This document shows, one piece after another, positions 1 through 6,582 of a stretch of 7,588 nucleotides of DNA. The stretch spans positions 1 to 7,588 of the forward strand of contig JBGPYM010000154.1 of NCBI GenBank assembly GCA_041493205.1, given 5' to 3'. How positions within the stretch are numbered: the first letter of the stretch is position 1; each line of letters starts with the position of its first letter. The notes beneath the pieces are model-generated. The model had not been told where the DNA came from and did not search any database. It saw only the letters and a list, made by a program, of their open reading frames with translations. Position numbers and translations under genes: made by a program. This stretch comes from JBGPYM01 sp041493205. Its GTDB lineage: Bacteria > Bacteroidota > Ignavibacteria > UBA10030 > UBA6906.

Positions 1-596
1 GCGGTATCGGTCCAGCCGGCGTAGCCGGGATCGCGCCCGAAGGCGATCGTCCGTTCACCCGCATCCGTCACGGTCCGGAAGAAGTGGTCGGGTTTCTCCT
101 TCTCCTCCCCATCGTTCCCTGCGACATAATACTCGGGGTGGGTACGGACCCAGGGGTGATCCCGCGCGGTGTGATTGGGAATGAAGTCGAGGATGAGCGC
201 AAGGCCGCGATCCGCGAGGCGGGCGCGGAGTTTCTTCAGTTCCGTGTCGCCGCCGAGGGATGGCTCGACCTGGTACGCATGGACAGCGTAGGGGGAGCCC
301 ACGATATCGCGCTCCTCCAGGTCAGGCAGGATGCTCCGGTATGCTTCCTTTAGTGTAGGATGGTCACGGGCTATCCCGATGCCGAGCGGGCCAGGTGTCC
401 AGACGCCCATGAACCAGACCGCATCGATTCCCCATGATGCCCATTCATCGAGGAGGGCATCGGGGATGCCTTTCAGCGTGACAGTTTTCCCGGGTTCCGG
501 CAAGAGTTCGCGAAGGAGGACACGCGTGTTGACTTCGTAGAGGATGGGACGGGACGTCTCCCGGAGCCGGGAGGCGGCAATCGGTTTCTTTGCCAT
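1..596 (-). CDS. GH13 alpha-amylase-family glycoside hydrolase, N-terminal part (cut by window edge)
   Basis: The first 198 codons of a minus-strand gene; the 3' end lies beyond base 1. Reading from the ATG at 596 gives MAKKPIAASRLRETSRPILY, then a (beta/alpha)8-barrel start with VWFMGVWTPG (about residues 60-69), SPYAVHAYQVEPSLGG (101-116) and DFIPNHTARDHPW (137-149). DFIPNH is conserved sequence region I of GH13 (D-x-x-x-N-H), and the SPYAV...LGG stretch is the usual approach to it. GH13 enzymes cleave or transfer alpha-glucosidic bonds in starch, glycogen or maltodextrin. The catalytic Asp, Glu and Asp of regions II-IV lie outside the window, so activity and exact specificity cannot be judged. 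No signal peptide is seen, so a cytoplasmic enzyme is likely. The start lies 10 bases after the rsmI stop with no clear Shine-Dalgarno sequence, suggesting translation within the same transcript. The frame is open upstream into rsmI, but the ATG is the natural start. Confidence 0.9.
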   Translation of the reverse strand, partial: MAKKPIAASRLRETSRPILYEVNTRVLLRELLPEPGKTVTLKGIPDALLDEWASWGIDAVWFMGVWTPGPLGIGIARDHPTLKEAYRSILPDLEERDIVGSPYAVHAYQVEPSLGGDTELKKLRARLADRGLALILDFIPNHTARDHPWVRTHPEYYVAGNDGEEKEKPDHFFRTVTDAGERTIAFGRDPGYAGWTDT

Positions 597-606
597 GGCG
601 GTCTGT

Positions 607-1335
607 TCAGGATTCCGGTTCGCTCCTGTCGTCGTCGGGAGTCTCCCGGTACGACGTGCCTGCCACCACGAGGACATATTCTCCGCGCGCTGTAGAGCCG
701 CGCATACGGCTCAACACTTCTGTCACGGATCCGCGGAAGACTTCCTCGAATTTTTTCGTGATTTCCCGGGCAACTGCTACCTTCCGGTCGCCCATGTACT
801 GAAGCACATCATGGAGAGTCTTTTCTATGCGATGGGGCGATTCATAGATGACCATCGTCCGCTCTTCACCGGCGAGCGCCTCGAACCTGGTCTTCCGCCC
901 CTTTTTGACGGGGAGAAAACCCTCGAAGACAAACCGGTCGGTCGGGAGCCCGCTCAGGATCAGCGCCGCCAGCAAAGCGCTTGCACCTGGGGCCGGAATG
1001 ACCGGAAAGCCCCCGTCGAGCGCGCTCCGTATAACCGCGTATGCCGGGTCCGAAATGCCCGGCGTGCCGGCATCCGTTACGACGGCCACGGAAGACCCCG
1101 TGCGGAGCTTCTCCATCAATCCGGGAATTCGTTTCTGCTCGTTATAGCTGAAGTAGCTCAGGAGGGGCTTCTGAATCCCGAGGTGGTCGAGCAGAAAACG
1201 GGTCTTGCGCGTATCCTCGGCAGCGATCAGGTCGACAGAACCAAGAATCCTGACGGCACGGAGCGTGATGTCGTCCAGATTGCCGATCGGGGTACTGACG
1301 ATGTAAAGAGCTCCTTTTTGGATCTCCTCGCTCAT
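607..1335 (-). CDS. rsmI: RsmI, 16S rRNA (cytidine-1402-2'-O)-methyltransferase
   Basis: A 242-residue tetrapyrrole-methylase-fold enzyme that uses S-adenosylmethionine to 2'-O-methylate C1402 in the decoding centre of 16S rRNA. Family motifs appear in order: TPIGNLDDITLRA (15-27), AEDTRKT (39-45), VTDAGTPGISDP (86-97, the SAM-binding glycine-rich loop), PAPGASA (114-120), ESPHRI (165-170), REITKKFEE (190-198) and GEYVLVV (218-224). I chose the ATG at 1335 because it overlaps the nadE stop as ATGA, the classic coupled arrangement. A TTG at 1344 would add three residues (MGH) and has no better ribosome-binding site. E. coli RsmI is about 286 residues; this protein ends soon after the catalytic domain with a short acidic tail (ETPDDDRSEPES), so it lacks the C-terminal extension of the long form. 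The identification is very secure. Confidence 0.97.
   Translation of the reverse strand: MSEEIQKGALYIVSTPIGNLDDITLRAVRILGSVDLIAAEDTRKTRFLLDHLGIQKPLLSYFSYNEQKRIPGLMEKLRTGSSVAVVTDAGTPGISDPAYAVIRSALDGGFPVIPAPGASALLAALILSGLPTDRFVFEGFLPVKKGRKTRFEALAGEERTMVIYESPHRIEKTLHDVLQYMGDRKVAVAREITKKFEEVFRGSVTEVLSRMRGSTARGEYVLVVAGTSYRETPDDDRSEPES
1332..1335 (-). promoter_or_regulatory. ATGA stop/start overlap coupling nadE to rsmI
   Basis: On the minus strand the four bases ATGA contain both the TGA stop of nadE and the ATG start of rsmI. Such overlaps usually mean the two genes share a message and that ribosomes finishing the first gene reinitiate on the second. A GGGG run three bases before the ATG is the only, weak, Shine-Dalgarno-like element. 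The overlap is the main reason for preferring this rsmI start over the TTG nine bases upstream. Confidence 0.75.
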
Positions 1336-2171
1336 ATGCCCCAATCGCGGGCGTAGCGGAAATCGACGTTGACCGTACGGTGCGAGACCTTGGCGATCAG
1401 CGGCGGCCGCCGTTTGAACTGGTTGCGCCGGACGAGCTGCTGGACCCGCCGGATGAACTCCTCCGCAAACCCCATCGCAACGAGCTCCTTCAAGCCCCGC
1501 CGCTCATCGATCATATTAAACAAAAGCATGTCCACATCCCGGTAGGTGAACCCAAGCTCCCCTTCGTCAGTCTGCCCCTGCCACAGATCCGCCGACGGTT
1601 TTTTGTCGATGACACCCTGCGGAACCCCCAGGTGTGCGGCGAGCTGCCACACCTGCGTCTTATAGAGGTCCCCCAGGGGATTGATTGCGCAGGCCATGTC
1701 GCCATACAATGTCCCGTAGCCGAGAAGGGACTCTGTTTTGTTGCTTGTTCCGAGGACCAGCCCCTTGTCCCTAGCCGAGACGTCGTACAGGACGATCATT
1801 CGTTGCCGGGCCATGATATTACCCGCCCGGACATTGTCCATGGTGCCGTCGGCAGCGCGTGCGGCATCCACCATGGGAGAGATGTCCACGGTTTCCGTCT
1901 GGATCCCGAGGGCTTTGGCGACTGTGCTGGCATCTGCAAGGCTTTCGGGACTGCTGGTCTTGTACGGCATCAGGACGGCACGGAGATTTGCCGGCCCGAA
2001 GGCTTCTGCGGCAAGAGTGGCCGTCACGGCCGAATCGACACCGCCCGAGAGACCGACGACACCCCGGCTAAATCCGGCGTTATGCGTTTCATCGCGGAGG
2101 AAGCCGACGAGCAGTTTCCGGACGATATCGTAGTTCAGCGAAAGGTCTGCGTTCTTGCCGGAAGTTTCCAT
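1332..2171 (-). CDS. nadE: NAD+ synthase, ammonia-dependent type
   Basis: A 279-residue enzyme of the N-type ATP pyrophosphatase fold. It catalyses the last step of NAD+ synthesis, amidation of nicotinate adenine dinucleotide via an adenylated intermediate. Visible motifs are the ATP P-loop LSGGVDSAVT (41-50), GNIMARQRM (117-125), GTSNKTE (141-147), YGTLYGDM (152-159), NPLGDLYKTQVW (164-175) and KPSADLWQGQTDEGELG (191-207). The C-terminus KRRPPLIAKVSHRTV (253-267) is also typical. The length matches the short NadE form; there is no N-terminal nitrilase/glutaminase domain, so free ammonia is the expected nitrogen donor unless a partner supplies it. An in-frame TAG lies 15 bases before the ATG, so this is the first ATG available. 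No Shine-Dalgarno sequence is evident (the bases before the start read CTTCTTCCC). It is the first gene of the nadE-rsmI-amylase cluster. Confidence 0.97.
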   Translation of the reverse strand: METSGKNADLSLNYDIVRKLLVGFLRDETHNAGFSRGVVGLSGGVDSAVTATLAAEAFGPANLRAVLMPYKTSSPESLADASTVAKALGIQTETVDISPMVDAARAADGTMDNVRAGNIMARQRMIVLYDVSARDKGLVLGTSNKTESLLGYGTLYGDMACAINPLGDLYKTQVWQLAAHLGVPQGVIDKKPSADLWQGQTDEGELGFTYRDVDMLLFNMIDERRGLKELVAMGFAEEFIRRVQQLVRRNQFKRRPPLIAKVSHRTVNVDFRYARDWGI

Positions 2172-2204
2172 GGGAAGAAGCTACGCATTTCACCAGTCTG
2201 ATTC

Positions 2205-2210
2205 AATATA
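2205..2210 (-). promoter_or_regulatory. possible -10 element for the nadE cluster
   Basis: On the minus strand this reads TATATT, 33 bases before the nadE ATG. It could be a -10 box giving a 5' leader of roughly 27 bases. No good -35 hexamer is seen at 16-18 bases spacing (the bases there read GGATGC or similar), so support is weak. The cluster must have a promoter somewhere upstream of 2171, because the neighbouring gene is divergent. Confidence 0.3.
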
Positions 2211-2236
2211 ACGGTTGCCAGCCCGGCGCATCCCGG

Positions 2237-2265
2237 TTGATTCTGGGGCCATTGATATCTATAAT
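2237..2265 (+). promoter_or_regulatory. sigma70-type promoter for the S8 protease gene
   Basis: A -35-like TTGATT at 2237-2242 and a perfect -10 TATAAT at 2260-2265 are separated by exactly 17 bases. Transcription would start near 2272, giving a leader of about 27 bases before the protease ATG at 2299. The spacing and the 6/6 match in the -10 box make this the strongest regulatory signal in the window. It resembles the general bacterial consensus rather than the TAnnTTTG -7 box described for many Bacteroidota. Confidence 0.7.
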
Positions 2266-2287
2266 ATGAAACTCTCTCTCACTTAGC

Positions 2288-2302
2288 ATGGATCGTGAAT
2301 GA
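2288..2302 (+). other. four-codon upstream reading frame overlapping the protease start
   Basis: An ATG at 2288 reads M-D-R-E and then stops at TGA 2300-2302; the stop overlaps the protease ATG (2299-2301) as ATGA. It is in a different frame from the protease and has no Shine-Dalgarno sequence. It lies inside the leader predicted from the TATAAT promoter, so it could be translated and reinitiate onto the protease start. It may equally be chance; only the geometry supports it. Confidence 0.25.
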
Positions 2303-4107
2303 AACTGGCTGGGCTCATCGGCTGTGCCATCATTTTCGTTGTCGTCGCGAGCTACGGCGGCGTAAAAACGACTCCCCGTCTTGCTGAAACACTCCGCGCA
2401 ACGCCGGCGCAGGGCCCGGTGATGCTCTGGGTCTTCTTTACCGACAAAGGAAACAGGGGACTCCAGCGTGCTTCGCAACCGCTCGAGGTAGTGACCCAGC
2501 GATCCCTGGATCGCCGCGCAAAAGTGCGTCCCGCCGATCAGCTCATCGACGAAACCGATCTCCCACTCGAGCCATCGTATGTGGCCGCGGTCGTGCCTCT
2601 AGTGCTGACTATCAGGCAGTCATCCAAATGGTTCAACGGCGTGAGCGTCATGGCCACCCCGGAACAGATTCCCGCGATTGAAGCCCTCCCGTTTGTGCGC
2701 GGGATTGACCTTGTTTACAGGCAGGGCAGACCCGGAGACAGGGAACGGCTCGAGCAAGCCGTTGCCGCCCCACCGACCCCCCTTTCTCGGACTAATGCTT
2801 CGAACTCGCTTGATTACGGACCTTCGTTTGCACAGGTCAGTCTCGAAAACATCCCAGCGGTGCACGATTCCGGGAACAGTGCGCAGGGGATTATTATCGG
2901 CGTATTTGACAATGGGTTCAGGCTGTTGGCCCACCAGGCTTTCGATTCGCTCCGGAGCCGCATTATTGGCACGTACGATTTTGTGGATCATAAAGTGAGC
3001 GTCATTCCTCTCAATCCAGATATCGTCAATTTTGGCAGGCATGGAATCAACACGCTCTCAACGCTTGCCGGATATTATCCCGGAAATATCATCGGGCCGG
3101 CGTACGGAGCTTCGTTCATCCTCGCACGAACCGAAAACGACAGCGTCCTTGACTCCCCGATCGAGGAGGACAACTGGATCCGGGCAATCGAATGGGCCGA
3201 CAGTCTTGGTGTACAGGTTACGAGCACTTCTCTCGGCTACTTAACTCATATTCCGCCATACCCCGACTGGACATGGCAGGATATGGACGGAAACACGACC
3301 CTGATTACGAAAGCGGCTGACCTTGCGGTCGGGAAAGGGATCATCGTCGTCAATTCGGCCGGGAATGACCGCTTCGATCGGGCAGGCCTTCCGAACACTC
3401 TCAACGCTCCGGCTGATGGCGACAGCGTGCTTACGGTTGGTGCGGTCAATCACGACGGGAGCATCGCATATTTCAGTTCCTACGGTCCGACATCCGACGG
3501 GAGGATAAAGCCGGACCTTGTTGCCCAGGGTACGAGCATTTACGTTGCGGATGTATTTTCGTCGACCAGCATTGGGTTTATGCAGGGGACATCATTCTCA
3601 TGCCCGTTGGCTGCAGGAGTCGCCGCGCTCGCTCTCAAGTCTCATCCCCTTGCAACGCCGATGCAGATTGTCAATGCAATGAAGAAGTCGGCGAGCAGAG
3701 CTGCTACGCCAAACAACGACTACGGCTGGGGGATCGTCAACGCCGTGAGGACGATCGCGTATCTGAACGGCGACACATTGCCGCCCCCACCGCCAGGCCT
3801 TCCGCAGAGCTATGCTCTCGGGCAGAATTATCCCAACCCGTTCAACCCCGGGACAAAGATTGAATTCCTGCTGCCGGAGGCGGCGTCGATCACTCTGAAA
3901 GTGTACGATGTTCTGGGGCGGGAGGTGCGGGTGATTCTCGAAGGAGCATATTCGCCCACTTCGACAACACCTTTTCAGGCAATATGGGATGGGACGGATA
4001 ATGCGGGGCGGCGGATGTCGAGCGGAGTGTATTTCTACCGTCTCCAGGCAAAGGGTGTTTCCGGCAATTCCTTCACGCAGGTGCGGAAGATGATGATGGT
4101 GCGGTAG
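2299..4107 (+). CDS. Secreted subtilisin-like serine protease (S8) with type IX secretion C-terminal sorting domain
   Basis: A 602-residue secreted protease. Residues 1-20 (MKLAGLIGCAIIFVVVASYG) form a Sec signal peptide. Residues about 40-140 (VMLWVFFTDK..., TQRSLDRRAKV) match the propeptide-like N-terminal region common in T9SS subtilases. The S8 catalytic domain spans about 175-490 and has a complete active site: Asp204 in GVFDNGF, His248 in FGRHGI, oxyanion-hole Asn356 in NSAGND, and Ser432 in GTSFSCP. A proline linker (PPPPPG, 495-500) leads to the C-terminal domain (about 502-602) with NYPNPFNP, VYDVLGREV, WDGTDNAGRRMSSGVYFYRL and KMMMVR. This is the FlgD-like/Por-type sorting domain that routes cargo through the type IX system and is normally cleaved off, often leaving the protein surface-attached or released. 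The likely role is extracellular protein degradation; the substrate is unknown. It has its own promoter just upstream. The start is fixed by the signal peptide; the Shine-Dalgarno match is poor (GGAT). Confidence 0.95.
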   Translation: MKLAGLIGCAIIFVVVASYGGVKTTPRLAETLRATPAQGPVMLWVFFTDKGNRGLQRASQPLEVVTQRSLDRRAKVRPADQLIDETDLPLEPSYVAAVVPLVLTIRQSSKWFNGVSVMATPEQIPAIEALPFVRGIDLVYRQGRPGDRERLEQAVAAPPTPLSRTNASNSLDYGPSFAQVSLENIPAVHDSGNSAQGIIIGVFDNGFRLLAHQAFDSLRSRIIGTYDFVDHKVSVIPLNPDIVNFGRHGINTLSTLAGYYPGNIIGPAYGASFILARTENDSVLDSPIEEDNWIRAIEWADSLGVQVTSTSLGYLTHIPPYPDWTWQDMDGNTTLITKAADLAVGKGIIVVNSAGNDRFDRAGLPNTLNAPADGDSVLTVGAVNHDGSIAYFSSYGPTSDGRIKPDLVAQGTSIYVADVFSSTSIGFMQGTSFSCPLAAGVAALALKSHPLATPMQIVNAMKKSASRAATPNNDYGWGIVNAVRTIAYLNGDTLPPPPPGLPQSYALGQNYPNPFNPGTKIEFLLPEAASITLKVYDVLGREVRVILEGAYSPTSTTPFQAIWDGTDNAGRRMSSGVYFYRLQAKGVSGNSFTQVRKMMMVR

Positions 4108-4111
4108 ATAC

Positions 4112-6550
4112 TCACGGCTTCACGATCTCAATATCGCGTTCTGCCATCAAGGTTTGCACCCGTTTCCGGTCGGTGATCTTCACAATCAGCCTGTAACGAC
4201 CCGGGTTTACAGACCGGACATCAATGGCGTAAAATTCAGCAGCCATCTCGTCCTTCCCCGTTTTCTCCACCCGGTGTATCACATCCCCCTTTGACAGATC
4301 CGTCTCATCCTTCGGGAGCAGAAGGCACTCCGTTCTATACGCGGTACTCCCGAAAGCATCAGGGACGAGATGATAGATCTGAAAATACAGGTAGAGCGAA
4401 TCCGTACGTACGTGTGTCCGGAACGGGCTCTGCGTGACCTTCACACCGTCGATGATCACGGACCCCTTTTCGGTCGAAGGGCGCAGGATTTGGATTGAGC
4501 TTACCATCAAACCGGGCCGAGAGTAGTCGTTCACACGTAGCGCCTGATGCCAGGTTCCGAGCGTATTCCCTTGCAGCGGGCGAATGTGCATCGACACGGA
4601 GTACGAATCAGGCGGGACCGTATACCGGGCGAGATCGACAACAACGCCGGTCCTCGTGTGTGAAAGACCGAGAAGGACAGTGTCGAGTTGCGAGTCCGTC
4701 TTTTGAGAGTGCGAATCGATCAGGGAAACACCGATTTCGACGGGGAGAGACTGCACGGTGTCGGAGAGATGGCGGGCTAACGGAGCAAGGGGGATTGCAT
4801 AGCTGATGTCCAGGAGCGCCTTTCCATCGGGAGCCCGAAACACATCGATCGAATGAGGGAAGCGAAACGCATCGGTGGTCTTCTCCCATGTCTGCTTTTC
4901 CGTTGAGAGCGCGTAGTCGACATCCACCTTCTCGGCAGCTTTGACCTGGTCCTGGACAATAGTTCGGGTGAGTTCCCGTTCTGTAAAGAATCGCTGATAT
5001 TTTACATCCCACTCCAAGAGCTCATTCATCATGTATTCGGACGCCGGGCTCGGGGTCAAGCGCCAGTTGTTTCCTGCCGAATTGTGTTTCTGAAAATAGA
5101 ATATCAATTTAGGGGAATCTCCCGTTGCGTTGTAGAGCCATGACTCACTGGGATCCAATTGTCCTGACATTGGCTGCAAACCTTCAGCTTGCCTTGCATC
5201 GATTTCATTTTTGATGTCCAGCCATGGTTTCCCCTCTGACCTCGTGGGAGCGGGGGGTCTCATCCAGGGGATTCGAGGGTTCAGTTCTTTGATCGGGTTT
5301 TGAAGATCCTCTATGATTTCAAAGACATTGGGAGACACCCGCAAGATGTCATCCGGTTCTCCATGCCGGAGGTAAATCAGCCCCATATCGTTGAACTCAT
5401 TATTCAGGGAGAATGCCCTTGGAAACGTAAGCTCATGAAGCCAGTCGGGATTGTTGAACCGGGTCCTGAAGCCATAGTATTCGTACCGCTCCTCGGCCAC
5501 GAGGCATCGCCGGATATGCTCCTGGAGCCGTAAATTGGTCTTGAGCGCCAGAGATGGATTTCTGAAATTCCAGAAATTCCGGATGAATTCCTGTTTTGAT
5601 TTTGTTTTGGAAAGCCCCTGATAGGTGTCGAGCTCTGCATCCGAAACGATATACTTGAGGTCTTCGAAGAGGATGGCTGCACCAAGTTCCGACTGGAGTC
5701 CGTGCACAGCTCGCCAGTATTCCGCCTCCGCACCCGCCCGATCGCCCTTTTTGAACCGGAGCCGGGAAAGTGCAAGTCGGATTGCCTGGGGGGAGACCGA
5801 TACCTGACGGCTCATCAAATCCGTCAAAAGCGACTCCGCTGATGCGAAATTCCCGCTCCTGCGGTAAGATTCAGCAATAAAGAATTCCGGTAAATCACCC
5901 TGCTGATTTCTGACCCACCCCATGAATTCCGCTGAGTCCTGCACAGACATCCAGTATCTGTACAGTTTGTACAACCCGAGCTGTGGACCAACGAGGTCGG
6001 GCTTGCTTTCTATCTGTGCGCGGGCGAGCTCGAGTGCGTGATTCTGATTGTTGTCATATCTCTCCAGGAGTGCATACTGGTACAGGACGTCTTCGAACGA
6101 TGAATCATGCCTGACCACCCATTCAAAATTCCGCCGGGAGGATTGCCAGCGGGTATTTCGACTCAATAAGCCGGCTCCCATTTCGCGCTCGGCCACCGCA
6201 GCAATGTAATGTGACGGCACGTTTGCGGTATCAATCTTCATTGCCTGCTTTGCATGGTCCAAAGCTTTGTCCCAGTTCCGATTTGCAAGGGCCACCCGCC
6301 CCGGGCCGATTTGGACTTGAACATTCTGAGTCGAATCCAGCAACTGGGAAGAATCCTGGGGAAAAACAAACGTGGAATCCTGACCGAACACATATTGCAC
6401 GCCATCGAAGGTTGCACCGGAACGCATATTCACTGTTGCAGAGCTCCCGCCGACTTTTCGGTTAGCTTCCAGGGGCGAGGAGAGGTGGGCCGTCGTAGAA
6501 CAGCCAGAGAATACGATGCCGATGGATGCAGCAACGAGGAAATGTTTCAC
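4112..6550 (-). CDS. GWxTD-family lipoprotein with N-terminal TPR-like helices
   Basis: An 812-residue protein starting at GTG (6550). Its N-terminus MKHFLVAASIGIVFSGC is a lipoprotein signal peptide with FSGC as lipobox and Cys17 as the lipidated residue, placing it in the cell envelope. Residues about 84-290 are helical and TPR-like (for example NWDKALDHAKQAMKIDTA at 92-109). Residues about 295-405 match the GWxTD domain: IVSDAELDTYQGLSKTKSKQ (301-320), EFIRNFWNFRNPSLALKTN (321-339) and MGLIYLRHGEPDDI (389-402). The canonical G-W-x-T-D-R-G segment is replaced by EFNDMG (385-390), while the following YLRHGEPD is kept. The C-terminal part (about 470-812) is predicted beta-rich and includes SLYLYFQIYHLVPDAFG (718-734), resembling the 'EIYNL' region of long GWxTD proteins. 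The molecular function of this family is not established. AGGGGA at 6555-6560 serves as Shine-Dalgarno, and no in-frame ATG precedes the GTG before a TGA. Confidence 0.9.
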   Translation of the reverse strand: MKHFLVAASIGIVFSGCSTTAHLSSPLEANRKVGGSSATVNMRSGATFDGVQYVFGQDSTFVFPQDSSQLLDSTQNVQVQIGPGRVALANRNWDKALDHAKQAMKIDTANVPSHYIAAVAEREMGAGLLSRNTRWQSSRRNFEWVVRHDSSFEDVLYQYALLERYDNNQNHALELARAQIESKPDLVGPQLGLYKLYRYWMSVQDSAEFMGWVRNQQGDLPEFFIAESYRRSGNFASAESLLTDLMSRQVSVSPQAIRLALSRLRFKKGDRAGAEAEYWRAVHGLQSELGAAILFEDLKYIVSDAELDTYQGLSKTKSKQEFIRNFWNFRNPSLALKTNLRLQEHIRRCLVAEERYEYYGFRTRFNNPDWLHELTFPRAFSLNNEFNDMGLIYLRHGEPDDILRVSPNVFEIIEDLQNPIKELNPRIPWMRPPAPTRSEGKPWLDIKNEIDARQAEGLQPMSGQLDPSESWLYNATGDSPKLIFYFQKHNSAGNNWRLTPSPASEYMMNELLEWDVKYQRFFTERELTRTIVQDQVKAAEKVDVDYALSTEKQTWEKTTDAFRFPHSIDVFRAPDGKALLDISYAIPLAPLARHLSDTVQSLPVEIGVSLIDSHSQKTDSQLDTVLLGLSHTRTGVVVDLARYTVPPDSYSVSMHIRPLQGNTLGTWHQALRVNDYSRPGLMVSSIQILRPSTEKGSVIIDGVKVTQSPFRTHVRTDSLYLYFQIYHLVPDAFGSTAYRTECLLLPKDETDLSKGDVIHRVEKTGKDEMAAEFYAIDVRSVNPGRYRLIVKITDRKRVQTLMAERDIEIVKP

Positions 6551-6560
6551 ATCATCCCCT
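6551..6560 (-). promoter_or_regulatory. ribosome-binding site deciding the GTG start, with an overlapping ATGATGTGA
   Basis: The minus strand reads AGGGGATGAT directly before the GTG at 6550. AGGGGA (6560-6555) is a good Shine-Dalgarno with about 4 bases spacing to the GTG. Two out-of-frame ATG codons (6555-6553 and 6552-6550) followed at once by TGA (6549-6547) make a two-codon M-M-stop frame that overlaps the GTG. The signal peptide is in frame only with the GTG, so the GTG is the real start. Confidence 0.6.
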
Positions 6561-6582
6561 GTTTTGAAACCTCATGACCACG

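Noticed and set aside
84..353. Plus-strand open frame over the amylase gene
   Set aside because: It is antisense to the conserved GH13 region I coding sequence, and the translated product resembles nothing.
1336..1344. TTG start for rsmI nine bases upstream of the ATG
   Set aside because: The ATG at 1335 forms the ATGA overlap with the nadE stop and begins the protein at the usual distance from TPIGNL; the TTG has no better ribosome-binding site.
544..1356. Long plus-strand open frame (270 codons) opposite rsmI
   Set aside because: Its product has no recognisable motif and lies antisense to a fully supported rsmI; GC-rich codons readily leave such antisense frames open.
1380..2201. Long plus-strand open frame (273 codons) opposite nadE
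   Set aside because: It mirrors the nadE codons, has no ribosome-binding site and shows no protein-family features.
2221..2242. GC-rich repeat of cccgg in the divergent intergenic region, as a hairpin or operator
   Set aside because: Pairing is limited to a few self-complementary bases with no convincing stem or T-run, and it does not form a clear inverted repeat.
2271..2280. Short CT-rich tract in the protease leader
   Set aside because: Only about four CT units; too short to call a phase-variable repeat.
5561..5582. Tandem gaaattcc repeat
   Set aside because: It lies inside the lipoprotein gene and simply encodes the conserved FWNFRN segment.
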